Assembly (NCBI RefSeq): GCF_001493375.1
Contig: NZ_LN929838.1
Location: 174,222-238,221, forward strand
From: Streptomyces specialis
GTDB lineage: Bacteria; Actinomycetota; Actinomycetes; Streptomycetales; Streptomycetaceae
Length of the DNA stretch: 64,000 bases
Direction of reading: 5' to 3'
Shown here: positions 33,729 through 42,321 of the stretch, piece after piece
Layout of the letters: each line of letters starts with the position of its first letter
Numbering within the stretch: position 1 is the first letter of the stretch
The notes under the pieces: model-generated
The model's input: the letters and a program-made list of their open reading frames with translations, nothing else
What the model was told of the DNA's origin: nothing
The model's database searches: none
Program-made: the position numbers and the translations under genes

Positions 33729-34454
33729 GTGACTGACAGCGATCCGCGCCCGGGCAGGGCCGGGCGGTGGCCCCGCGAGGCGTGGGCCTGGCCGTCGGCG
33801 AGCCTGCTCGGCGGGCTCCCGCCGGCGGCCCGCGACCGGCTGCTCGGGCTGGGCGCCCTGACGCGTTACCCGGTCGGGCGGGTGCTGATGCGCGAGGCGG
33901 AGGAGACCACGTTCGTGCTGATCCTCCTCGACGGGGTGGTCAAGGCGACCGGGCGCACCCACGACAACCGGGACGCGCTCCTGGCCGTCCGGATGGGCGG
34001 TGACCTGGTCGGCGAGTTCGCGGCGGTCGACGGGCGGCCCCGTTCCGCGACGGTGACGACGTGTGGGCCGGTCGTCGCCCGCGTCGTCACCCGCGGCGAC
34101 TTCCTCCACTGCACGCGGCACGACCCGCGGATCGCCCAGGCGGTCGACGAGTCGATCGTCGCGAAGCTGCGGGTCGCGACCACCCACCGCATCGACTTCA
34201 CCGGCTGCGACGCCCCGACCCGGCTGGCGCGAGTGCTCTACCAGATCACCATGACCTACGGGGAGCGCGTCGGCGCGGGGGCGGTCATCCGCTGGCCGAT
34301 CACCCAGCCGGAGCTCGCCACGCTCGCCGGCACGGCGGAGCCCACCGTGCACAAGGCGCTGCGCAGGCTTCGTGACGAAGGTGTGGTGTCCACCGGCTAT
34401 CGCACCTTCCGGGTCGAGAATCTCGCGGAGTTGCGTGCACTCGCCTTCGACTAG
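33729..34454 (+). CDS. Crp/Fnr-family transcription regulator
   Basis: A 241-residue regulator. The N-terminal cyclic-nucleotide-binding fold contains GGDLVGEFAAVDGRPRSATV, which keeps the Glu and the Arg-Ser-Ala of a phosphate-binding cassette, so nucleotide binding is plausible. No cysteine cluster for an iron-sulfur centre is seen. The C-terminal winged helix reads ITQPELATLAGTAEPTVHKA followed by LRRLRDEGVVSTGY. GTG 33729 overlaps a tiny frame ending TGA at 33734. It is divergent from the cyclase-like gene and upstream of the membrane ATPase, suggesting it controls this island. Confidence 0.82.
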   Translation: MTDSDPRPGRAGRWPREAWAWPSASLLGGLPPAARDRLLGLGALTRYPVGRVLMREAEETTFVLILLDGVVKATGRTHDNRDALLAVRMGGDLVGEFAAVDGRPRSATVTTCGPVVARVVTRGDFLHCTRHDPRIAQAVDESIVAKLRVATTHRIDFTGCDAPTRLARVLYQITMTYGERVGAGAVIRWPITQPELATLAGTAEPTVHKALRRLRDEGVVSTGYRTFRVENLAELRALAFD

Positions 34455-34478
34455 CGCCGGTGCGAGGAGGAGCGGCGG

Positions 34479-34498
34479 AAACCGTCGAACGACGGTTT
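34479..34498. terminator. inverted repeat after crp-like gene
   Basis: AAACCGTCG-AA-CGACGGTTT has perfect 9-bp arms, 25 bases after the stop codon, and is followed by TTC. It may be a terminator, or an operator for the ATPase gene that starts 112 bases on. Confidence 0.55.
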
Positions 34499-34610
34499 TC
34501 CGGCGCGAGCGGGTCACTAGCGTGGCGGCCGGCCGGCCTCCCGGGCGGGCGGGAGGCGTTGACGTCTCGCAGTCGGGCCGAGGACAGACGACGGAGCGAC
34601 AGGGGGAGCC

Positions 34611-36986
34611 ATGTCAGACGCGGACGGCAGCACCTCGGCAGCGGGCGATCCGCGCACGGTGCACCGGATCGACATCGGCGGCAGCGCCACCGGCCCCGTG
34701 ATAGCGGGCAACCACAACTTGGTCGTCGACGCGCAGCACGGCTCGCGGGTGACCGTGCTGGGGGGTCCCGAACGGCCGCGCCCCCGGCGCAGGCCGCGGG
34801 TCGAGTTGCTGCCCCGACGGCTGTCGGAGCCGGTGGGCCGGGAGGACGTGACGAAGGCGCTGGCGGCGGCCGTCCGCGCCGGCGGCCCGGCTCAGCTCTG
34901 GGGGCCGCCCGGGATCGGCAAGACCACGCTGTTACGGCACGTGGCGCGGCTGCTGCCGCCCGGCCCGGACGGGGTGGTGTTCGTCAGCGGCGCTCATCGC
35001 GATGTCGTGGACCTCGCTCAGGAGGTCTTCGAGGCGTGCTATGAGGCTCCTGGATACGCTCCGACGCGGGCCGAGTTGCGGCGGCTGATGGCCGGTGTGC
35101 GGGTGACGGCGTACGTGGACGACGCCAACCTGACCTCCGGTCAGTTGACGGAGCTGATGGACGCGGCCCCCGACGCGACGTTCGTCTTCGCCAGCGACGA
35201 GCGATCGCTGTGGGGCGACGGCACGGCGCTGCGGCTGGACGGCCTGGCGCAGGCGGCTGGACTTGAGCTGCTGGCCCGGGAGTTGGGCGGTCCGCTGCCG
35301 GAGGGGGAACGCGACGTCGCCGTGGCCCTGTGGCGGGCCGCATCCGGACTGCCGTTGCCGCTGCTCCGGGCGGCGGCGGTGGCGCGTTCCGACCCGGCGG
35401 GCGACGACCGGCTGCCACGTCCCGGCGAGGTCGCGGCTCTGCTCCCGATGTTGCTCGACCAACTGGCGGCCGACGCGGCGGCGATGGGGGTGCTGCACCT
35501 GCTGGCGACCCTCGACGGGGCCGAGGTGGCGCCCACGCACGTCGGGGTGCTGGCGGGGGTGGCGGAACCCGAGGCCGTGTGCGACCGCCTGGTACGCCTG
35601 GGGCTGGCGCGGGCCGGGGAGCACGGCTACGGCTCCGTCGCCGACACGGTGCCGGTGCTGCGCCGGCGTTTCCCCGCTCCCTACTCGGCCGAACGGCTGT
35701 GTGGCTACTTCACCTCGTGGGCGTCGCTACGGGCGACCACGCCGCCGGACCTGGCGGCTCACGGCCGACTGCTGCAGAAGGTGGCCGAACTGGCCGAGTC
35801 GGCCAAGCGCCCGGACCTGGCGGTGCGGCTCGCGCGCGCCGCGTCGCCGGGACTGGCCCGTGCGCTGCGGTTCGGCGTGTGGGGGCAGTTGCTCGGCCGT
35901 GGATGGTCCGCGTCCCGCGCCGCCGGCGACCGGCGGGCCGAGGCGTACTTCCTCCACGAGGAGGCCATCCGGGCCCTGCTGCTTGGCAGGCGTGTCGCGT
36001 ACGCGGCGCTGCTGGCCCAGTCGGCGTGGCTCGGGTACGAACTGGGCGCCGGAGACGGCGGGAGTGCGGGCGTCACGGCCGCCGACCCGAGCAGTGGGCA
36101 CGCAGGCGGGGCACCGGACAGCCCGGGCGGGGACATGGGGGCCGACGCGAGTGGCGGGCAACCCGACTTCGACATCGATGGCTACACGGCGGACAACGGC
36201 CTCGGGCCCGCAGGCCCCCGCGCTCCGGCCGACCACGGCTCCACGGCCCCGTCGCCGGACACGACCGGCGGCGACGGCTCCTGGGGCGGCGCCCCGCACG
36301 ACGGCGGCGGCAGCGCATCGGCCATCCCCGGCGACGGCGGGACGTCCGGCGGCGCACCGCCCCCACCGGGCGGCGACGCGGGCGGGCTCGCCGCGCCTCC
36401 GTCCGGTGCTGCCGGCGGCTCCTGGGGTGGCGGGGCGACAGCCTCGTCCGGCGGCGCGGCAGCCGGCGCGGGTGCGAGCGCCGTGGTCGCGTCCATCGTC
36501 GCCCTGGTCGTCGCCTGCGCGCTCGTCGTCGGTCTGGGATACGCCATCAGCACCGCCAACCGGGACGAGGGGTCGCCGACGGGAGGCGGTGTCGATGAGG
36601 CGGTGCCGACCCCGACGTTCTCCTTCTCCCTCCCGGCCGAGCTGACGGAAGGCCCGACCGAAACCGACCCCTTCTCGAATCCGCCGGGGTGTGATCAGCG
36701 GTACGACGCGCAGCAGGCTTACAGCGAGACGATGTCGAACGCGCCGGTCACGAATCCCGCTCATGATCAGGTGTGGGCGGCAGCCGAGAATCAGTTCGCC
36801 GAGGACCTGGCGGCAGCGGCCCAAGCAGCGACCGACCCGGCGATCAGGTCCGCGATCGAGGAGGAGGCTTCCGACACGGCCGCTCTCGCGGCGGCGATAG
36901 CCAACGGTGACCTGACCGCCATGGATCGGTATATAGACGAGCAGTACGAAGACGCGACCACGCTTACGGATCTTTGCTACGGCTGA
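34611..36986 (+). CDS. membrane-anchored P-loop STAND-like ATPase with N-terminal amyloid-type motif
   Basis: A 791-residue protein. Residues 18-38 read HRIDIGGSATGPVIAGNHNL, nearly the same as YTIRIGGNASGPVVAGHDNH in the 37095 protein. Walker A GPPGIGKT is at 98-105 and a Walker B-like VTAYVDDANL follows, then helical winged-helix-like segments to about residue 480. A long Gly/Ser/Pro/Asp-rich linker leads to one membrane helix (VASIVALVVACALVVGLGYA near 630). The external C-terminal helical domain has Cys near both ends (PGCDQRYDAQ and TDLCYG), likely disulfide-linked. It could relay an outside or envelope signal to cytoplasmic motif partners. Family beyond AAA/STAND is not recognised. Confidence 0.8.
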   Translation: MSDADGSTSAAGDPRTVHRIDIGGSATGPVIAGNHNLVVDAQHGSRVTVLGGPERPRPRRRPRVELLPRRLSEPVGREDVTKALAAAVRAGGPAQLWGPPGIGKTTLLRHVARLLPPGPDGVVFVSGAHRDVVDLAQEVFEACYEAPGYAPTRAELRRLMAGVRVTAYVDDANLTSGQLTELMDAAPDATFVFASDERSLWGDGTALRLDGLAQAAGLELLARELGGPLPEGERDVAVALWRAASGLPLPLLRAAAVARSDPAGDDRLPRPGEVAALLPMLLDQLAADAAAMGVLHLLATLDGAEVAPTHVGVLAGVAEPEAVCDRLVRLGLARAGEHGYGSVADTVPVLRRRFPAPYSAERLCGYFTSWASLRATTPPDLAAHGRLLQKVAELAESAKRPDLAVRLARAASPGLARALRFGVWGQLLGRGWSASRAAGDRRAEAYFLHEEAIRALLLGRRVAYAALLAQSAWLGYELGAGDGGSAGVTAADPSSGHAGGAPDSPGGDMGADASGGQPDFDIDGYTADNGLGPAGPRAPADHGSTAPSPDTTGGDGSWGGAPHDGGGSASAIPGDGGTSGGAPPPPGGDAGGLAAPPSGAAGGSWGGGATASSGGAAAGAGASAVVASIVALVVACALVVGLGYAISTANRDEGSPTGGGVDEAVPTPTFSFSLPAELTEGPTETDPFSNPPGCDQRYDAQQAYSETMSNAPVTNPAHDQVWAAAENQFAEDLAAAAQAATDPAIRSAIEEEASDTAALAAAIANGDLTAMDRYIDEQYEDATTLTDLCYG

Positions 36987-37094
36987 TGCCCGTCGGATTG
37001 GCCTCTGCGCCGACGAGTACGTCACCTGCGGCTGGTCGGCATCGCCCCGGGTCGAACGGCCGCAGGGTAGCCGCAGAACAAAGGAGGGACCATC

Positions 37095-37328
37095 GTGCCA
37101 CCGCCATCCGCGTCAGGCGACGAGTACACCATCCGGATCGGCGGCAACGCGTCCGGCCCCGTCGTCGCCGGCCACGACAACCACGTCGAGGTGCACCACC
37201 CCGCACCCGGACCGCAGCCGGAGCCCGTGCCGTCGACGCAGACCAACACGGCGAAGGACCACGGCACCGTCTACGCCGTCACCCACGGCGACATGCACAT
37301 CCACCACGACGGTTCGGCTCCGGCCTGA
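37095..37328 (+). CDS. 77-residue double-motif adaptor-like protein
   Basis: GTG 37095 has a perfect AAGGAGG upstream. The protein is almost nothing but two motifs: YTIRIGGNASGPVVAGHDNH near residues 11-30 (as in the 34611 ATPase) and AKDHGTVYAVTHGDMHIHHD near residues 53-72 (as in the 32284 and 32766 tails), joined by a Pro-rich linker. It thus has both the sensor-type and the effector-type motif and could bridge or seed co-assembly. No enzyme domain. It follows the ATPase gene by 108 bases. Confidence 0.78.
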   Translation: MPPPSASGDEYTIRIGGNASGPVVAGHDNHVEVHHPAPGPQPEPVPSTQTNTAKDHGTVYAVTHGDMHIHHDGSAPA

Positions 37329-37855
37329 GGCCGGCTCATCGCCGGGGGCACGACACCCGACGGACGTCCGGCGGTACCGAGCCCCCGTTGCCGCTCCGCG
37401 TGAGGTCACCGTGCAGGAGTTTGCGCTGGTCTGCTCGAATGTTTGGCGTTTGCCTCGTTCGAGGTCCGCTCGAGCCGGATTCCGGAAAAGCAGGGGCGGC
37501 CTTCTCCAGCGGAGCCAACGGTCATGGTGAGAGGCTGGGGCTGAAGGCTGTCCCCCACCGGACCGATCCCTGTTCGAAGGCTCCACGGGGCCGGACCGAA
37601 GCCGGGTTTGGCGAGGTGGACGCGTTCCTCGCTCGGTCTCGCCCAACGCGGCCACCCACGCGGCGGTGGTGAGCGATGATCGGCCCGCGTTGCGGGGCGC
37701 CTGCACAGCATGCCCTGTCGCCGGTTGGGCACCTACCCGAAGCCGCGTGTTCTCAGCTTGGGCACGCCGGTATGCTCCTCCGGCAGTCCTGATGATCGCG
37801 CGGGAAGGACGAACCCTCCCGCCCTGGTCGTCGCCGGGCCGGTCTTGCGCGGTGC
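37329..37855. other. no recognisable gene
   Basis: No frame has consistent codon bias or a product I recognise. A relatively A/T-rich patch lies near 37430-37460. Confidence 0.4.
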
Positions 37856-38110
37856 TCAGTCGTCAAGGTCGTGGTCCAGTTTGGTGAGGTCCCGGGGGAC
37901 GAGGGTGGTGCTGTCGACCAGTTCCCGCAGCAGGTTGTGCATCAGGGTGGCGTCGCACGCGGTGTCGTCCTCGTCGCGCATCAGCCTGGTGCGCACCCGG
38001 CCGCTGTGGTGCAGCCGGCTGCGGACGGCGCCGACCCGTTCCTCGATCTTGTGCTTGGTCCAGCCGTACTCGTTACCGCGCTCCTTGTCCCAGTGCCCTC
38101 CGGCGGTACC
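37856..38110 (-). pseudogene. FHA-type protein, C-terminal fragment
   Basis: GNEYGWTKHKIEERVGAVRS, then ATLMHNLLRELVDSTTLVPR and DLTKLDHDLDD, correspond to the C-terminal helix-turn-helix-like end of the FHA-domain protein encoded at 46898-47701 (NLIMELLVSTTLLKSDL). The FHA domain is missing. Confidence 0.55.
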
Positions 38111-38549
38111 GCGGCGGAGGGCCACGGGACGGCCGGAGGGCGTCGAGCTGGATCGTAGGAGGCGCGCCACGGGAGGGGTCCCGCGACGGAGGGAAGCCCG
38201 GGCGGTGACGGCGAACGCCTCTGGGCACCAGGCGGTGCCGGGCCTGAGCGGTCTCGGTCACCAGGACGCGGGCCGGTTGGTCACGGACGTGCCCGTCCTC
38301 GCTCCAGCGCCACCGGCTCGCGGCCCGTCAGTTCGCTTCGGTCGCGCGGTCGGCCAGTTCTCCGAAACAGGGGATGGCCGTGACGCCGGTCAGCCCGGAC
38401 AGCGGGAGCTGTCCGGTCCGGCCACGGACACCGCCCGCCTTTCGCGAATCCGCCAGGACTCCTGACCGACGCCTTGGTGCACGTGTCCGCCACGGCGAAC
38501 CGGCGAACGGGCCGACGGCTCTTCCCCCGCCGGGAGGACGGGCGCGCGG
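38111..38549. other. probable degenerate coding DNA, unassigned
   Basis: On the minus strand two frames alternate with protein-like stretches (LSGLTGVTAIPCFGELADRA, DQPARVLVTETAQARHRLVP) broken by a stop. This looks like another decayed gene, but I cannot name it. Confidence 0.3.
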
Positions 38550-39002
38550 TCAGGAGTGCTGCCGGGCGGCCCAGGCGGCGCTGTCCGCGCTGTAGCGGAC
38601 CAGGAGCCGGGCGAACCGGGTGCGTTCGGCCGGGTCCCAGCTGGCGGTGATCTCCTCGAACACCCGCCGCTGGGCGGCGGCGAAGCGCCGGCGCTCGGCC
38701 TCTCCGGCGTCGGTGAGTTCGAGAACGGTGCGCCGGCCGTCCTGTTGCGAGGCGGCCCGGCGGATCAGGCCGTCGTCGATCGCGGCGGCTGCGGCCCGGC
38801 TGGCGACCGGTTGACTGACGTTCATCTCGGCGGCCAGGGCGCCCACGGTGATCTCGCCGTCGTGGTCGCCGACGATGTTCAGCACCAGATTCCGGGTGAG
38901 ACCGCCGGGTCCGCTCGTGGTGCGGCGCCGCAGCCGGGAGATCGCCGGTCCCACCTCGTCGAGGACGGAACGCTCCGGCGGAACGGACGGCGTGGTGGGC
39001 AT
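38550..39002 (-). CDS. MarR-family repressor
   Basis: A 150-residue winged-helix regulator: TVGALAAEMNVSQPVASRAA as recognition helix, the wing QQDGRRTVLELTDAGEAERR and a C-terminal dimerisation helix. It is divergent from an amidohydrolase/DJ-1 operon with an A/T-rich, palindrome-containing gap, so it probably represses that operon and itself. Confidence 0.82.
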   Translation of the reverse strand: MPTTPSVPPERSVLDEVGPAISRLRRRTTSGPGGLTRNLVLNIVGDHDGEITVGALAAEMNVSQPVASRAAAAAIDDGLIRRAASQQDGRRTVLELTDAGEAERRRFAAAQRRVFEEITASWDPAERTRFARLLVRYSADSAAWAARQHS

Positions 39003-39035
39003 GGGACCAGCTTACCGTACCGTTGCATACCATTA

Positions 39036-39049
39036 AGCATTTAGATGCT
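39036..39049. promoter_or_regulatory. MarR-type operator
   Basis: AGCAT-TTAG-ATGCT is a perfect inverted repeat in a 50-base A/T-rich stretch between the divergent genes, with related half sites (GCATA at 39025, TATGC at 39058). It probably overlaps the promoters. Confidence 0.6.
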
Positions 39050-39094
39050 GCGTGCTATATGCTTGCGAGGACTCCAGCGGAAACGAGGTGCGTC

Positions 39095-40336
39095 ATGACG
39101 GCGACTGCCATCACGGGGGCCAGGCTGTTCGACGGCATCGGCGCCCGCGCGCCGGCCACCGTGCTCATCGACGAGGGGCGGATCGTCTCCGTCGGCGGAC
39201 CGGTTCCGGAGGGAGCCGAGGTGGTCGACGGATCGGGCGGCACCCTGCTGCCGGGGCTGATCGACGCCCACGTCCACACCAGCCCCCGAGCCTTGGCGCT
39301 GGCCCTGGCGTTCGGCGTGACGACCGAGCTGGAAATGCAGGGCACTCACACCCGCGACGAGCGCCGGCACATCAGCGACGACGACGCCTTGGCCGACGTG
39401 CGCTCCTGCGGGTTCGCCATCACGCCGCCCGGAGGGCACCCCAGCGAGCTGTTCCCCGAGGGCTCGCGCCCCGGACCGCCGCCCGGCGCCCGGCCCGCGG
39501 GCGAGCCGCCCCTCATGCCGTTCTCCACCACGCCCGAGGAGGCCATGGCGTTCGTCCCGCGGCTGATCGCCCGCGGTGCGGACTACATCAAGTTCATGGT
39601 CGACGACGGCACGGTGGAAGGCCACCCCGGTCTGCCCATGCTCGACCAGGCGACCCTGAGCGCGGGCGTGGCCGAGGCCAAGCGGCACGGCATGATCACG
39701 ATCGCCCACGCCCTCACCCTGGACGCCGCCTACATGGCCATCGAGGCGGGCGTCGACGGCCTGGCCCACGTCTTCATGGACCAGCCCCACACCGAGGAAG
39801 TCGTCTCCCTGCTCAGGGACTCGGACACGTTCGTCGTCCCCTGCGTCGTCCTGAACGCGTCCATGATGGGCCTCACCGGAGACGAACTCGCCGACGACCC
39901 CCGCGTCGCCTCCCGGCTGGACGACGACTGGATGACCACCCTGCGTTCCAGCTTCGGCCACTACCCCCAGGGCAAGCTCTCCCACGTCCTGGACACCGTG
40001 CGTGCCCTGCACGACGCCGGCGTCGACATCCTCGCCGGCACCGACGCCTCCGTTCCCCTGCCGTTCCTCGGCGGCCTGGCCCACGGCGCCAGCGTCCACC
40101 ACGAGCTCCAGTACCTCACCCGCGCCGGCCTGACCCCGTCGCAGGCCCTGCGCGCGGCCACCTCCACCACCGCCCGCCGCTTCGGCCTCACCGACCGCGG
40201 TCGCATCGCCGAGGGCCTGCGCGCCGACCTCCTCCTCGTGGACGGCGACCCCACCACCACCATCTCCGACACTCTCAACACGCGCGCCGTCTGGCGCCGC
40301 GGCACCCGTCTGGAAGCCCGGGAGGAAGCACCGTGA
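39095..40336 (+). CDS. amidohydrolase, imidazolonepropionase/prolidase-like
   Basis: A 413-residue metal-dependent hydrolase. Metal-binding HxH is in LIDAHVHTSP, the bridging Lys region in YIKFMVDDG, His in MITIAHALTLDAAYMAIEAG and VDGLAHVFMD, and the catalytic Asp in ILAGTDASVPLP. This set fits the COG1228 group (prolidase, imidazolonepropionase, and lactone- or carbamate-degrading relatives). ATG 39095 has GAGGTG upstream. The stop overlaps the GTG of the next gene. Substrate unknown; MarR control suggests an aromatic or xenobiotic. Confidence 0.8.
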   Translation: MTATAITGARLFDGIGARAPATVLIDEGRIVSVGGPVPEGAEVVDGSGGTLLPGLIDAHVHTSPRALALALAFGVTTELEMQGTHTRDERRHISDDDALADVRSCGFAITPPGGHPSELFPEGSRPGPPPGARPAGEPPLMPFSTTPEEAMAFVPRLIARGADYIKFMVDDGTVEGHPGLPMLDQATLSAGVAEAKRHGMITIAHALTLDAAYMAIEAGVDGLAHVFMDQPHTEEVVSLLRDSDTFVVPCVVLNASMMGLTGDELADDPRVASRLDDDWMTTLRSSFGHYPQGKLSHVLDTVRALHDAGVDILAGTDASVPLPFLGGLAHGASVHHELQYLTRAGLTPSQALRAATSTTARRFGLTDRGRIAEGLRADLLLVDGDPTTTISDTLNTRAVWRRGTRLEAREEAP

Positions 40337-41073
40337 CGGAAGAGCGGCCCTCGTTCATCGACCTCGGCGGCAGCGGCCGGAGTCTCGACATCGCCATCGT
40401 GGTGGCCCCGGGGTTCATGCCCGTGGACATCGTCGGCCTGCACACCGTGCTCGGCGTCCTCCCCGGCGTGAAGGTGCACCTCGTCTGGAAGGACAAGGAC
40501 GAGATCATCGGCTTCCCGGCCTTCCCCACGCGCGCCACCGCGACGTTCGACGAGACGCCGGCGGACCTGGACGTCCTCTACGCCGGTGCCGTACCGGCCG
40601 AGATACTGGAGGACCCGCAGACCCTGGAGTTCCTCGCCGACCGCGGAAGCCGCGCGGGCTGGGTGGCCGGCACCTGCGCCGGATCGCTGCTCATGGGAGC
40701 GGCCGGACTCCTGAACGGCTACCGCGCCACGACGAATTTCCACGCCGTGGACCAGCTTCGCTACTACGGCGCCGTCCCGTCACCGGGCGCGGTCGTCGAG
40801 GACCGCAACCGCATCACGTCCGGTCCGGCCACGGGCAGCTTCGAGATCGCGCTGCGGCTTGTCCAGGCGTTCTTCGGCGACGAGGTCGCGCGCCACTCGG
40901 AACTGGCCTGCGAGTACGACCCCACTCCCCTGTTCGGGGTGGGACGTCCCGAACTGGCCGGGCCCGACCTGACCCGGGCCGCCCTGGACATGGCGGTCGC
41001 GATCAACAGGCCCTACCTCGACGTCGCGAAGCGGGCCGCCGCCAGGCTGGGGATCGACGTCGACGCTGACTGA
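40333..41073 (+). CDS. DJ-1/PfpI-family protein, isonitrile hydratase-like
   Basis: A 246-residue flavodoxin-like protein. The nucleophile elbow GTCAGSLLMGAAGLLNGYRA contains the reactive Cys, and the following TTNFHAVDQLRYYG resembles cyclohexyl-isocyanide hydratase (InhA) relatives. GTG start overlaps the amidohydrolase stop, implying coupled expression. It may hydrate or deglycate a small molecule in the same pathway. Specific activity is not deducible. Confidence 0.8.
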   Translation: MTEERPSFIDLGGSGRSLDIAIVVAPGFMPVDIVGLHTVLGVLPGVKVHLVWKDKDEIIGFPAFPTRATATFDETPADLDVLYAGAVPAEILEDPQTLEFLADRGSRAGWVAGTCAGSLLMGAAGLLNGYRATTNFHAVDQLRYYGAVPSPGAVVEDRNRITSGPATGSFEIALRLVQAFFGDEVARHSELACEYDPTPLFGVGRPELAGPDLTRAALDMAVAINRPYLDVAKRAAARLGIDVDAD

Positions 41074-41937
41074 CCCCCGCCGCAGCCTTCACCACGCCGT
41101 CCGGACCGCCCCGGCCGCGCGGACGGTGGGGGTGCCCGCCCGGCGGTACCGGCCGTCCTCGTCAACGGCGCCACGGCAGGGGCCCGTGTGTGTGACCGGC
41201 GGAACAGCGGCTCGCCGGCGGGTGGCCCCGGACCGGGCCCGTGGCCGGGCCGGTCACCGGGGACGCGGCCATCTGGCGGTGGGGAATGGCACGACCGCGT
41301 CCCGCGGGAGTCGTGCACCGGCTACCCACGGTCTCGCCGGGAACGCCGGCGGTAGCACCGGAACGGACCTCGGCGCCCCTGGATCACCCTGCCGATACGG
41401 GACAGTGCGCCGAACTCGAAGGCGCCGCTGACCATGTTGCGGACCTTGGTTAGGAGCAGCGGTCGCGCGGCCGGCCCGGAACGCACACCGATGCGGGACG
41501 GCACAGAGCGCGTCGAGGAACCCGACGGTGGCGGCGAGCTGTCCGGCGGCGGCTTCGTCCTGTTCGCCGGTGAGCGTGGTGGTGGCGTTCCAGTGGCGTC
41601 GGCACCGGTGCGGCCGGCGCGGGCCGCGCGTCCGCGTACGTCGGCATCTTCCGGAGGTGCGGCGCCGGGCCCGGTGGCCAGGCCGCCGGCGTGCTCATCG
41701 GCCGGGCCATCGGGTCGCGGTCCGCCGTGTCCAGCCTGTTCGCGACGCGTGGGCGGGTCTTCCGGATGATCGGCACGGTCCGGCGCCGGGATGCTCCCGG
41801 TGTGGGTGGCAGTGCGGGGCGGCGGGGCGCGCGGCGTCTCCCCGGTCGGCGTGCTCGCGGGTCGAGCGCGCCGACTGCCTCACACACCGATGATCGGCCG
41901 GCAGCCCCGGCCGTACCCGCGGACCAGCGCGGGGACG
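41074..41937. other. no recognisable gene; possible debris
   Basis: Protein-like minus-strand pieces near 41450-41580 (ATTTLTGEQDEAAAGQLAAT and VGFLDALCAVP) and near 41400 (KVRNMVSGAFEFGALSRIG) lie in different frames and suggest a decayed gene that I cannot identify. The rest is unexplained. Confidence 0.35.
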
Positions 41938-42321
41938 TCAACCTCGGCGGAAGAGGCGGCGCTTGGGCCGCGGTGCGGTGTCCTTGGCCGGTGGCACGTA
42001 CTCCTGAACGTGCACCTGCTCCGCCGTGGTGATCCGGACCAGCGCCCGATCGTGCTCGTAAGCACCCCTCACCTCCACCAGCCATGATCCGTCGGAGGCC
42101 CGGAAGACGCCCCGGCCGACCGTCTCGCCACGACCCCGGCGGAAAACTTGGGGAACGTACTCCATGGCCAGCTTCCTGGCACGGGCGTCGGCGGCAGCCT
42201 GGTCGCCCTCCACCGGGATCGTCCTGGTGAGCTGCCAGCGGTGGATGTCGACGTTGACGCTGATCACTTCCTCGACGAGGACCACACGCCGAACAGCCTC
42301 GGGCACCGCGTCACTGGTCAC
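41938..42321 (-). CDS. small actinomycete protein, unknown
   Basis: A 127-residue soluble protein from GTG 42321. It contains IHRWQLTRTIPVEGDQAAAD and VGRGVFRASDGSWLVEVRGA, with a basic Arg/Lys end (RPKRRLFRRG). High GC3 in this frame supports it. No family or partner identified. Confidence 0.6.
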   Translation of the reverse strand: MTSDAVPEAVRRVVLVEEVISVNVDIHRWQLTRTIPVEGDQAAADARARKLAMEYVPQVFRRGRGETVGRGVFRASDGSWLVEVRGAYEHDRALVRITTAEQVHVQEYVPPAKDTAPRPKRRLFRRG

